From: JBCCTX01 sp964468435
GTDB lineage: Bacteria; Bacteroidota; Bacteroidia; J057
Assembly (NCBI GenBank): GCA_964468435.1
Contig: CAYXVE010000050.1
Span: 1-35,027, forward strand
Length of the DNA stretch: 35,027 nucleotides
Direction of reading: 5' to 3'
The notes under the pieces were generated by a model that saw only the letters and a list, made by a program, of their open reading frames with translations, did no database searches and was not told where the DNA came from. A program made the position numbers and the translations under genes. Below are positions 26,501 through 33,050 of the stretch, piece by piece (position 1 is the stretch's first letter; each line of letters starts with the position of its first letter).

Positions 26501-26990
26501 CAAACAACTGCCTGTACTAAAGAAAAGGTACCTTAAGTATGAAACCTACAAAGAGCAAACCGTATATGATATGTTTTCCGAAGCGCAGTTGGAAGATGCA
26601 TTGAAGTTATATGTCAATGAGACACGCACTTCTGTAATCCTTAGCAAGGGTGATGGAACTTATGATATTCAGCCCTTGCCTATAGAAGCGCAGTTAGCGC
26701 CAGCATACGGAATTTTGATACACGACTTTGATGAGGATGGGCATCAGGATGTTCTACTCGGGGGTAATTTTCACCGGGCAAAACCCGAAGTGGGGATATA
26801 TGCTGCTGATTACGGTATGTTTCTCAGGGGGGACGGGAAAGGGAATTTTACCCCGCTTTCAATTCAGGAATCCGGTTTTCTGCTGATGGGAGAGGTAAGA
26901 GATATGATGATGCTAAATATTGGAAAAAAGCCTACGGTATGGGTGGCAAGAAATAATGACCAGGTACAGGTCTTTGAATTTGGTAAATAA
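23553..26990 (+). CDS. Large FG-GAP/VCBS repeat lipoprotein with internal ASPIC/UnbV domain
   Basis: Outer-membrane or surface lipoprotein of 1145 residues; the function of this family is not established. The signal ends in a clean lipobox WIAGC (Cys18). Residues about 60-540 hold seven calcium-loop motifs, such as DVNNDSLLD, DINGDGFMD, DYDKDGDLD and DLDNDGWKD. An ASPIC/UnbV domain follows at about 545-630 (GSQITLIHNG, DTVLVEWPDGS). About 650-1100 carry seven more motifs, such as DVNEDGLED, DVDGDGDED and DFDEDGHQD. The opening TGIDFVNELSYNKEFNIYTYRNFYNGGGVALGD is typical of the phylum's SusCD-associated VCBS proteins (described here in two parts: TGIDFVNELSY, then YRNFYNGGGVALGD). It heads a three-gene operon with gaps of 12 and 10 bp and has its own upstream hairpin and -7 element. 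Confidence 0.9.
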   Translation: MCRKGYVLVAMIVWIAGCTSDQITSDTLFTTMPASYTGIDFVNELSYNKEFNIYTYRNFYNGGGVALGDVNNDSLLDIYFCGNMKTGRLYINKGDFRFEDVTEEAGLIREGVWVTGASFADINGDGFMDLYLCKSGKPSGENRYNELFINQGTKENEDGISYPTFSEEAHKYGIADMGFSTHAAFFDYDKDGDLDCYLLNNSFRPIGSFDLRKNQRYERDTLGGNKLYRNDGGKYVDVSEEAGIYGSIIGFGLGVSVADINRDGWQDIYVSNDFFERDYLYLNNQDGTFSESLEQQIQELSGASMGADIADVNNDGYPEIFVTDMLPEDDARMKTKTTFENWDKYQANVMNGYYRQFTRNVLQLNRGPAPFKVSSSYHDKLYPDQELNNPQGVLFSEIGRLAGTYATDWSWGALIMDLDNDGWKDILVANGIVQDLTDQDYINFIADPRTVRKIITKDSVNFKQLIDVIPSNPLPNYAFHNNGGTTGVPMFTNRAEEWGLGEPSFSNGAAYGDLDNDGDLDLVINNTNMIPFVYRSEVDNMLPEHHYLKFHLIGEGMNTFSLGSQITLIHNGRKYFQEQMPMRGFESTMDYRPNFGLGKISMVDTVLVEWPDGSVTIMTDVPADQTLKLYQRDAQQKPVLEVLDQEKANQTLFNEITSFLGIDYTHKENRFTDFDRDRLIYHMLSNEGPKMCKGDVNEDGLEDFYIGGAKDAAGALFIQLPNGKFRTTNQQLFEQDKLSEDTDCEFLDVDGDGDEDLYVASGGNEYPTSSSALIDRLYFNDGRGNFSKSKQILPAGKFESSSCVHPADYDQDGDMDIFVGIRLRPFYYGFPVNGYVLENDGKGQFKNVTSQIAPGLDELGMITDVRWEDYDNDGDPDLIISGEWMPVNIFENQEGTLLDVTEQVGLAGTTGFWNCIMSGDFNEDGFVDFIAGNHGMNTRFKSQKDRPVSMYINDFDNNGRAEQILSVYNGEESYPLALRHDLIKQLPVLKKRYLKYETYKEQTVYDMFSEAQLEDALKLYVNETRTSVILSKGDGTYDIQPLPIEAQLAPAYGILIHDFDEDGHQDVLLGGNFHRAKPEVGIYAADYGMFLRGDGKGNFTPLSIQESGFLLMGEVRDMMMLNIGKKPTVWVARNNDQVQVFEFGK

Positions 26991-27002
26991 AATTAGTTTG
27001 TT

Positions 27003-27581
27003 ATGATAATTAAACCTTTTCAAATAGCTGCTCTATCTGCTATATGTATTGTGTTACAAAGTTGTAATAGTGAGTATGAGCAAATGGTCAAGCGTGAGTT
27101 AGAGAGCGGTAAGATTGAAAATGATTTATTTTTCGGACTGGAATTAGGTATGTCATCCAAGGAGTTTTTTGGGAAATGCTGGGAACTCAACAACGATAGT
27201 TTGTTGTATCATGGCGCTTTAAATAGGTCAATTGAGCATCGTTTTGAGTTGAAGGGTAAGTCGGCCAAAATGAATTTTTATCCAGAATTTCACGAAGGGA
27301 AAGTTTATGAAATGCCCGTTGTTTTTTCCTACGGTGCTTTTGCCCCTTGGAATGAGGCATACAGTATAGATACGCTTTTACAGGAATCTATTGCATATGT
27401 CGAACAGTGGTTTGGAGGAGGTTTTATCAAAATGGAACATCCTGAAAAAGGAGTTGCTTACGCAAAGGTAGATGGTAATCGCAGGGTGATGCTTTATCCA
27501 GGAGATGAAAAAGTAAATATGTTGATTACGGATCTTTTAGTCAAAAATCAGGTTAAAGATCATAGGCTTAGTAACAGATGA
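27003..27581 (+). CDS. Hypothetical lipoprotein
   Basis: Not recognised. The 192 residues start with a hydrophobic signal ending in IVLQSC (Cys21), a good lipobox, followed by NSEYEQMVKRELESGKIEND. The mature part contains FFGLELGMSSKEFFGKCWELN, whose Gly-Met-Ser/Thr pattern is seen in several small periplasmic lipoproteins, then a basic-acidic mixture ending MLYPGDEKVNMLITDLL (the first motif is shown as FFGLELGMS and EFFGKCWELN). Its gap to the FG-GAP gene is 12 bp and to the next gene 10 bp, so it is very likely co-transcribed and may work with those two exported proteins. No enzymatic motif is apparent. Confidence 0.8.
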   Translation: MIIKPFQIAALSAICIVLQSCNSEYEQMVKRELESGKIENDLFFGLELGMSSKEFFGKCWELNNDSLLYHGALNRSIEHRFELKGKSAKMNFYPEFHEGKVYEMPVVFSYGAFAPWNEAYSIDTLLQESIAYVEQWFGGGFIKMEHPEKGVAYAKVDGNRRVMLYPGDEKVNMLITDLLVKNQVKDHRLSNR

Positions 27582-27591
27582 ATGAATAGGG

Positions 27592-29562
27592 ATGAACTGC
27601 AGGATATTTGGAGCGGTACTCAGTTTGGGTTTGATCATATTCCTGGAGAATATGACAGCCCAAACTTTTTCCTGTGATAATAGTGTATATATCACACAGG
27701 TTCCGTCTGGTGCAAAACACAGTGCACTGATCAAAGCGTATCAGGATGAAAAAGGATTATGGAATTTTGAAGAACTTAGTCCGGATCTGGGACATGTCAT
27801 TTATCCCGTTGGCTATCGCGTTCAGGATAATTATCTCTACGGTCTGACCCAGCCTGATTTGAAACTGGTCAGGATCAATGCTGAGGGTGAACTGACGGTG
27901 CTGGCATCCATGGTTGAGCGTGGCCTGGATACAGCTATGTTTGATTTCGTTGCTGGAGATGTAGTGCCCGGAGGTCATACTTTTTTCCTGGTAGCTCAGG
28001 AAAAAGTGACAGGTATTGCAAAGGCTATTTTTAATATACAATTACGCTCTAATTACAGGGTGGGATTGATGGCTTTTACATCATTTACTGAGATGCAGGT
28101 GGATGATATCGCTTATGATCCTATCTACGGTTCCATCAATACATTTGACAGGAAATCTCAGCAGGTAGTCATTCTGGGTCAAGGGGGAAATGCGAATAAT
28201 TACTTTTCAGTCAAAACTTCCCGTGTAGGCCAACTTTCTGCTGTTTTTTATGATAAAGCAGGCCTATTGAAAGGTATCGGAAAAAAGGCTGGAAATGATG
28301 GGAGTGATAACCTACTATTTGAATTTAATAAATTTAATGGGAAATTACTCAGCACAATAGAGATACCTGGAGGTAATTTCACGGCAGGTTGTTCTTGTCC
28401 CTATTCTATAGACTACTACAAAGCCATAACGCCCGATACTTCTTCAGGTTGTGAATCTATACGCCTGAAGTACCAGTTTGTCAATAAGATGGGAACGGGT
28501 CAGGGAAATGTAATACTTCGGGATACGCTATCTAAAGATCTGAAAATTACCTCAATTTTACGTCAGCCATTCCTTTCTACTGTAAATTTTGATGAAAATA
28601 CGGGTATACTAGAGGTGATGATGCGGGAAATTGTGTTGGGAAGTGATTCATTGGTACTGGAAGTTGAGACAGGACGCACTGATTTTGAATCGTGGAGTAC
28701 CCGAGCCTCATTGGGTCCATTTCCTATTGGAGTGGGAATTGCCCAGTTTTCAGATAACCCCAGGACAGAAATTCCAGATGATCCCACAACATTAACAAAT
28801 AGTGTACTTACCCTATCCATGCCTGAATCCTATTACATCTGTGATGATTCTGTATGGATCGAGCCTGTTGTAAGACCTGCCCATTCCAGGTTGAAGTATA
28901 TATGGAATACAGGTGATTCCACGAAGCAGATATCTGCTTCCCGGGCAGGCTGGTACACACTCACTGTATTCAATGATTGCCAGACTATATCTGATTCGGT
29001 TTTTGTGGAAAGGTCAAGTTTTCCCGTCTCATTGGATATAGGCCCCGACCAGACTGTCGTTCAGGGACAAAGATCCTATCTTTCCTTTACAACCAATGCC
29101 TCAGGTCCCTATCAGCTTTTTTGGAAAACGGATGAGGACGTTTCCCTGGATTGCTCGGATTGCGAACAACCTCAAGCTATTTTTCTTGATACTACGCTCG
29201 TTACGCTTACTTTACAGGATGTAAATGGTTGTCTGGTAGAGGATACTCTTTGGATCCATGTCGAAAAACCGAGGCAGCTTCAGGTATCCAATGTTTTCAC
29301 TCCCAATGGAGATGGGATCAATGATCGTTTTTATATACGTGGGAGGGTTTTGGCTAATTATCACCATTTTCGTATCGTAGATCGTTGGGGGAATTTAGTT
29401 TTTGACCGGAGTTATGGACAAGTAAATAATGAACAGCATGGGTGGGATGGGTATAGAAATGGGAATCAGGTAGAAAGTGGCGTATATTATTACTCAGTGG
29501 AAATCGTATTTCCAGACGGGAAGAGCCAGAATATGACCGGAAACGTTGTGTTAGTGAGATAG
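27592..29562 (+). CDS. Secreted protein with type IX secretion (type B, CHU_C/TIGR04131-like) C-terminal domain
   Basis: Exported protein predicted to be secreted or surface-bound through the type IX system. A signal peptide covers about residues 1-24 (ending MTAQ). Residues about 25-275 form an unrecognised beta-rich domain, probably propeller-like, with YLYGLTQPDLKLVRIN and FNKFNGKLLSTIEIPGG. Residues 280-400 resemble a conserved-repeat beta-sandwich (LKYQFVNKMGTGQGNVILRD in part). Two Ig-like segments follow, with YIWNTGDSTKQI. The C terminus from 566 is the sorting domain: VFTPNGDGINDRFYI, VDRWGNLVF, HGWDG and ESGVYYYSVEIVF. This domain is diagnostic. It is the last gene of the FG-GAP operon and converges with the rpn locus. 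The substrate or ligand is unknown. Confidence 0.9.
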   Translation: MNCRIFGAVLSLGLIIFLENMTAQTFSCDNSVYITQVPSGAKHSALIKAYQDEKGLWNFEELSPDLGHVIYPVGYRVQDNYLYGLTQPDLKLVRINAEGELTVLASMVERGLDTAMFDFVAGDVVPGGHTFFLVAQEKVTGIAKAIFNIQLRSNYRVGLMAFTSFTEMQVDDIAYDPIYGSINTFDRKSQQVVILGQGGNANNYFSVKTSRVGQLSAVFYDKAGLLKGIGKKAGNDGSDNLLFEFNKFNGKLLSTIEIPGGNFTAGCSCPYSIDYYKAITPDTSSGCESIRLKYQFVNKMGTGQGNVILRDTLSKDLKITSILRQPFLSTVNFDENTGILEVMMREIVLGSDSLVLEVETGRTDFESWSTRASLGPFPIGVGIAQFSDNPRTEIPDDPTTLTNSVLTLSMPESYYICDDSVWIEPVVRPAHSRLKYIWNTGDSTKQISASRAGWYTLTVFNDCQTISDSVFVERSSFPVSLDIGPDQTVVQGQRSYLSFTTNASGPYQLFWKTDEDVSLDCSDCEQPQAIFLDTTLVTLTLQDVNGCLVEDTLWIHVEKPRQLQVSNVFTPNGDGINDRFYIRGRVLANYHHFRIVDRWGNLVFDRSYGQVNNEQHGWDGYRNGNQVESGVYYYSVEIVFPDGKSQNMTGNVVLVR

Positions 29563-29583
29563 GTTCTTACCATATATTAACTA

Positions 29584-29954
29584 TCAATCCTCCATGGTCT
29601 CATGAATCTTCTGGACTTCTTCGGCAGATAGTTGTAAAAATTGAGCAATCCGTTCATAAGAAAGGATACCTGTCTGGAANNNNNNNNNNNNNNNNNNNNN
29701 NNNNNNNNNNNNNNNNNNNNNNNNNNNNNNNNNNNNNNNNNNNNNNNNNNNNNNNNNNNNNNNNNNNNNNNNNNNNNNNCAGATAGTTGTAAAAATTGAG
29801 CAATCCGTTCATAAGAAAGGATACCTGTCTGGAATAGTTCATCCTCCAGCATGGCTTTTGCATGAGCGATACGGGTATTAAGGGTTCCTTTCTGGATTCC
29901 TTTCTGCATTCCCCGTTGTTCCACTTCATGAAGTATGGCTTCTCTGATTCCCAT
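29584..29954 (-). CDS. Stand-alone C-terminal Rpn paralogue (RpnS-like), interrupted by the N gap
   Basis: Partial duplicate of the 3' end of the adjacent rpn gene. Read across the gap by overlapping the two identical 55-bp flanks, it gives an uninterrupted 71-residue frame from the ATG at 29952-29954 (MGIREAILHEVEQRGMQKG) to a TGA at 29584-29586 (ending EEVQKIHETMED). It has two 4-residue repeat units (QKGI, QKGT) where the full gene has four. The frame can also be extended to a TTG at 29985-29987, just beyond the homologous segment. It lacks the nuclease domain entirely. By analogy with RpnS proteins it could act as a small dimerising inhibitor of the full-length nuclease; alternatively it is a decaying duplicate. 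As deposited, with 100 Ns, the frame is broken. Confidence 0.55.
29680..29779. other. 100-N assembly gap
   Basis: Exactly 100 Ns, the conventional size for an unmeasured gap. The 55 bp before it (29625-29679) and the 55 bp after it (29780-29834) are identical, as expected if two contigs sharing a k-mer-length overlap were scaffolded without merging. Confidence 0.98.
29883..29906. repeat. Two 12-bp units (copy A)
   Basis: Units GGTTCCTTTCTG and GATTCCTTTCTG encode, on the minus strand, QKGT and QKGI. The full rpn gene has four such units. Confidence 0.85.
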
Positions 29955-30003
29955 ATCTTTAGCTATTGGAGATAATTGATTCAACAAATGAAACTAACGG
30001 CTA

Positions 30004-30246
30004 TTACTTATCCTCCATGTTCTCATGAATCTTCTGGACTTCTTCGACAGATAGTTGTAAAAATTGAGCAATCCGTTCATAAGAAAGGATACCTGTCTGG
30101 AATAGTTCATCCTCCAGCATGGCTTTTGCATGAGCGATACGGGTATTAAGGGTTCCTTTCTGGATTCCTTTCTGGATTCCTTTCTGGATTCCTTTCTGCA
30201 TTCCCCGTTGTTCCACTTCATGAAGTATGGCTTCTCTGATTCCCAT
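30004..30246 (-). CDS. Putative internal ORF within rpn (RpnS-like, gene within gene)
   Basis: An in-frame ATG at 30244-30246 (Met235) would give an 80-residue product: MGIREAILHEVEQRG, the four-unit repeat and the C-terminal helical domain. The 44 nt before it are strikingly AT-rich (only seven G or C), which suits translation initiation in Bacteroidota, where Shine-Dalgarno is little used. The 26 nt just before the ATG and the whole ORF are what has been duplicated downstream. A second internal ATG is at 30199-30201. Separate translation of this region is known for E. coli rpn genes; here it is inferred. Confidence 0.45.
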   Translation of the reverse strand: MGIREAILHEVEQRGMQKGIQKGIQKGIQKGTLNTRIAHAKAMLEDELFQTGILSYERIAQFLQLSVEEVQKIHENMEDK

Positions 30247-30948
30247 ATCTTTAGCTATTGGAGATAATTGATATAATTTATTTAATAAAATAGGTTGATA
30301 TCCGGGTTTACTAAAATCAACATAAAATTGAATAAAATCTACAAGTTTTTCAATTCTTGATTTTGGAAGACCTTTTTCAAAAAGACGCTTCAGCAGTGAA
30401 AGTTTTGAATTCATCAGCCACTCATCATCAGATTTATCCTTTTCCCATTGATCTAAAGCTGCTTCCATTGCAATGGCAAAAAGATTATTGCTCTGCTGAA
30501 GTATGGATTTATGATAATCCTTTAGTTTATACGCATTAAACCGGTATTTGATTTCACTTCCAAATAGATTTTCACTGTACCCGGTAATATAGTCCGGGCT
30601 TGTATGGGTATATAATACGATTGATGTAAAAGGAATATGATATTTATCGATAATCCTGTAAGCAGTCTGTAACATTCTCAATCCGAACTTCTGATCACGA
30701 TAGCCCTGAACCTCTACATGTACAAGAAATCCATGTGGATCTCCGTTTTTTAACCATGCTTTTATCAAGAGATCACTTTTCCTGTTTTTTGAGCTGTTGG
30801 TTGCTTCAATTTTATTAAATTCTTTATTCAGATACTCAAAACCCCTGGAAAGATCAATTTGATCGATATACTTGTCGAAAAAAAATTTCAGAAAGTCCTC
30901 AAAGAGGTCTTCTATGATTCCTTTCCATAATATGTCCTTTGAAACCAT
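30004..30948 (-). CDS. Rpn-family recombination-promoting nuclease (PD-(D/E)XK, putative transposase type)
   Basis: DNA endonuclease of the Rpn/transposase_31-like family; E. coli relatives are toxins that act in phage defence and are blocked by their own internally translated C-terminal fragment. The 314 residues start LWKGIIEDLFEDFLKFFF. The catalytic core is Asp59 (RKSDLLIKAW) and Glu79-Val-Gln81 (HVEVQGYRD), the Rpn form of PD-(D/E)XK. FGLRMLQTAYRI and IPFTSIVLYT complete the fold. The C-terminal part from Met235 is helical with four 4-residue repeats (QKGI three times, then QKGT) and a final small helical domain (YERIAQFLQLSVEEVQKI). It lies alone between the secreted-protein gene and the cupredoxin gene. 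Immediately downstream is a partial copy of its C-terminal end. No transposase-type terminal repeats were seen. Confidence 0.88.
   Translation of the reverse strand: MVSKDILWKGIIEDLFEDFLKFFFDKYIDQIDLSRGFEYLNKEFNKIEATNSSKNRKSDLLIKAWLKNGDPHGFLVHVEVQGYRDQKFGLRMLQTAYRIIDKYHIPFTSIVLYTHTSPDYITGYSENLFGSEIKYRFNAYKLKDYHKSILQQSNNLFAIAMEAALDQWEKDKSDDEWLMNSKLSLLKRLFEKGLPKSRIEKLVDFIQFYVDFSKPGYQPILLNKLYQLSPIAKDMGIREAILHEVEQRGMQKGIQKGIQKGIQKGTLNTRIAHAKAMLEDELFQTGILSYERIAQFLQLSVEEVQKIHENMEDK
30010..30272. repeat. Direct repeat copy B (3' end of rpn)
   Basis: 263-bp segment matching 29587-29980. It covers the internal ORF and its 26-nt leader and has two more 12-bp units than copy A. Visible single-base differences include GGCAGATAG versus GACAGATAG and CCATGGTC versus CCATGTTC. 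Confidence 0.85.
30151..30198. repeat. Four tandem 12-bp units in rpn
   Basis: Units at 30151, 30163, 30175 and 30187. The last three are identical (GATTCCTTTCTG) and the first differs by one base. Read on the minus strand they encode QKGI three times and QKGT once. Each unit is four codons, so gain or loss keeps the frame and only changes helix length. Confidence 0.9.
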
Positions 30949-31067
30949 AAGCTAAAGATCATGATTTCTAATAATAAAGTCAAAAAAATGATTTAAAAAT
31001 ATCTAAAATAGATCTAATTGATTGATGCTTAGATATCTGAAATCCATATAAGAATCGATGTGCTATT

Positions 31068-33017
31068 CTATTCTATAATCAATTTTCCCCGCATAGTCAG
31101 ATAGTGTCCGGGAAATGTACACACGTATTCATAAACGCCAGGCTCTTCAGGAGCTACGAAATAGATCTCATCCGATTGATTGGGTTCCAATAGCATCGTG
31201 TGAAAGAGTACCATATCCGATTCGGGTACATAAGATCTGGATTCGCCACCCAAGCCCATATTAGCCGCCATTTCTCCGACTTTATCAGCTCCTCCTTTCT
31301 TAACGATCAGTATGTTGTGAAGCATGTCATCGTTGTTGTCGAAGACGAGCTTTACCTTGTTGCCAGCTAATACTGTGATCTCATCCTGATCGTACTTCAA
31401 GCCCGGAATCGTGCCGAGTGTGATAATCTGATCGGGGCCCTGATCCCAATCTTGAGGCATTTCTGCAATTCTTTTGCTGGAAGTAGCTAATTCAGCATGA
31501 ACATTTCCAGATGCACTGGCCGACATCATCGAACTACCATCACCTTTAGGGATACGGTTAAGTGTGTAATAACCTGTATTATGTACCAAATTAGATCCAT
31601 CAGAAGCCTCAACCCCATTTATTGTTACCTCATATACATAACCCAGTCGGAGTGTATCCAGTATTAATTGCACCTTGTATCCATTTTCGGAAACACTTGA
31701 TTCAATAATCCCTCGCTGTTGCTGATCGATAACGGGACTTCCATAATTGTGGTGATACTTGTATGTAAAGTCAGTCAGCTGATAATTAGAGAGATCTTCT
31801 GCCAGAAGCTTGTTGACGGGTTTGGTAAATTCTATCTCAAAGCCCATAGGCTGTATCCGTATCGCCTTCATTTCAAAGGGCATTTTACCCGTCCATTTTA
31901 AACGCTGAATCCCAAAGGGTTCTTCGCCAGTAGAACGCCATCCCCGATTGGTCATACCTACAAAAATTTCATCTTCAGGCCCCCAGATCAGACGCAAGAC
32001 TCCCGAGGCAAATCCTTCCCGGAACCCAAATACCGCTCCCTGATATACTCCGTCTATTTTTTCCTGAAAAACTCGCATGATCTTGCTGTGTCCCTGATCT
32101 CCTACGAGAAACTGCCCTTCAAAGGGACCTACCTGGTTATCTTTTTCAATTAGCAGGATATCAGAGGTAGAAATACCCATGATCGTATGGGGAAACCATA
32201 TACTTGGAGCTTTAACTGAGGGTAACTTTTCACCATATTCATACAGCGATAATCCCAGGGATTCGTCAATATCTTCAACGGTAATTTTTACCGGAGAACC
32301 GGGTTCCTCTGCCCACTTTAGCCCTTCCGGATGTCCTACAAAATCACCTACTTCCACATGGGTCATTCTTCCTGAACCTACCCAATCTCCTTGATTTTCC
32401 GTATAAAACAGATCTCCTTCCGCATTAAACCCAAAACCTGCTGGTGAACGCATTCCCGTTGCAATGGGAGTCATTTCCCCTGATTCTGTAACCTTAAGCA
32501 TCCAGCCACGCCACTTGGTCAGGCTGGCTCCATGACCGATCCAGCTCAGGTTGAGTGAAATGATCATATCTCCATTAGGAAGAAACTTCGGCCCATAGGA
32601 ATACTCGTGATAATTTCCTGTAAGAGACCAACGATAAATAGTACGATAGACATCAGCTACTCCATCATCATCTGTATCCTGTATTTTATTGAGCTCTCCC
32701 CTTTGTGTCATATACAATGCTCTATTGCGATATGCAAGTCCCAGGACTTCGTGAAGTCCATGAGCAAAACGCTCAAATTCGGGTATGGAGGAAGTCGGAT
32801 TGGTGATAGACCAAACCTCACCCCTGCGTGTAGCAGCATAGAGCACGCCGTCTTCGTCAAAGGCCAGACCTCCTACTTCAAGCGTGATATCATCGGGGAT
32901 GGATATAGATTTCAGGGTATAATATTCATTCTCCACTTTAGCCATTTTCATCTGAGCCTGGAGAGAGGACGAAATCAGAAGGATGATAATAATGATAGGT
33001 ATATACCGGATATTCAT
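31068..33017 (-). CDS. Exported beta-propeller (sorbosone/PQQ-dehydrogenase-like) fused to a C-terminal cupredoxin domain
   Basis: Exported 649-residue protein with a signal peptide (IPIIIIILLISSSLQAQ). Residues about 40-390 form a six-bladed-type propeller related to PQQ-dependent sugar (sorbosone) dehydrogenases: GLAFDEDGVLYAATRRGEVW, GLAYRNRALYMTQRGEL and FEGQFLVGDQGHSKIMRV. Residues about 395-490 look like an Ig-like linker. The C terminus (about 530-649) is a blue-copper domain with a complete type-1 site: His567 (DMLHNI), Cys633, His638 and Met642 (CTFPGHYLTM). No CXXCH haem motif is present, so this is a copper rather than cytochrome electron carrier. It lies 33 bp downstream of the DUF1080 gene and is co-oriented, so the two are probably co-transcribed. 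PQQ binding is not proven; substrate unknown. Confidence 0.87.
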   Translation of the reverse strand: MNIRYIPIIIIILLISSSLQAQMKMAKVENEYYTLKSISIPDDITLEVGGLAFDEDGVLYAATRRGEVWSITNPTSSIPEFERFAHGLHEVLGLAYRNRALYMTQRGELNKIQDTDDDGVADVYRTIYRWSLTGNYHEYSYGPKFLPNGDMIISLNLSWIGHGASLTKWRGWMLKVTESGEMTPIATGMRSPAGFGFNAEGDLFYTENQGDWVGSGRMTHVEVGDFVGHPEGLKWAEEPGSPVKITVEDIDESLGLSLYEYGEKLPSVKAPSIWFPHTIMGISTSDILLIEKDNQVGPFEGQFLVGDQGHSKIMRVFQEKIDGVYQGAVFGFREGFASGVLRLIWGPEDEIFVGMTNRGWRSTGEEPFGIQRLKWTGKMPFEMKAIRIQPMGFEIEFTKPVNKLLAEDLSNYQLTDFTYKYHHNYGSPVIDQQQRGIIESSVSENGYKVQLILDTLRLGYVYEVTINGVEASDGSNLVHNTGYYTLNRIPKGDGSSMMSASASGNVHAELATSSKRIAEMPQDWDQGPDQIITLGTIPGLKYDQDEITVLAGNKVKLVFDNNDDMLHNILIVKKGGADKVGEMAANMGLGGESRSYVPESDMVLFHTMLLEPNQSDEIYFVAPEEPGVYEYVCTFPGHYLTMRGKLIIE

Positions 33018-33050
33018 AGGTATGAGTTTAATGGATTTTTTTACAGAATA

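Larger units (their letters stand above)
29587..29980. repeat. Direct repeat copy A of the rpn 3' segment
   Basis: Matches 30010-30272 at nearly every visible base. After removing the 100 Ns and one copy of the repeated 55 bp it is 239 bp, exactly 24 bp shorter than copy B (263 bp). The difference is two 12-bp units. Homology stops 26 nt upstream of the shared ATG and just inside the stop codon. Confidence 0.85.

Noticed and set aside
29577..29987. Long minus-strand frames read directly through the N run
   Set aside because: They count 100 Ns as real sequence and read the far side in the wrong frame. Overlapping the 55-bp flanks gives a frame that matches the intact rpn gene.
30151..30198. 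Possible short CRISPR-like array
   Set aside because: The 12-bp units are directly adjacent, without spacers, and lie in frame within a coding region.
29587..30948. Insertion sequence or transposon around rpn
   Set aside because: The family is sometimes labelled transposase, but no terminal inverted repeats or target-site duplications were found; the repeat covers only the 3' part of the gene.
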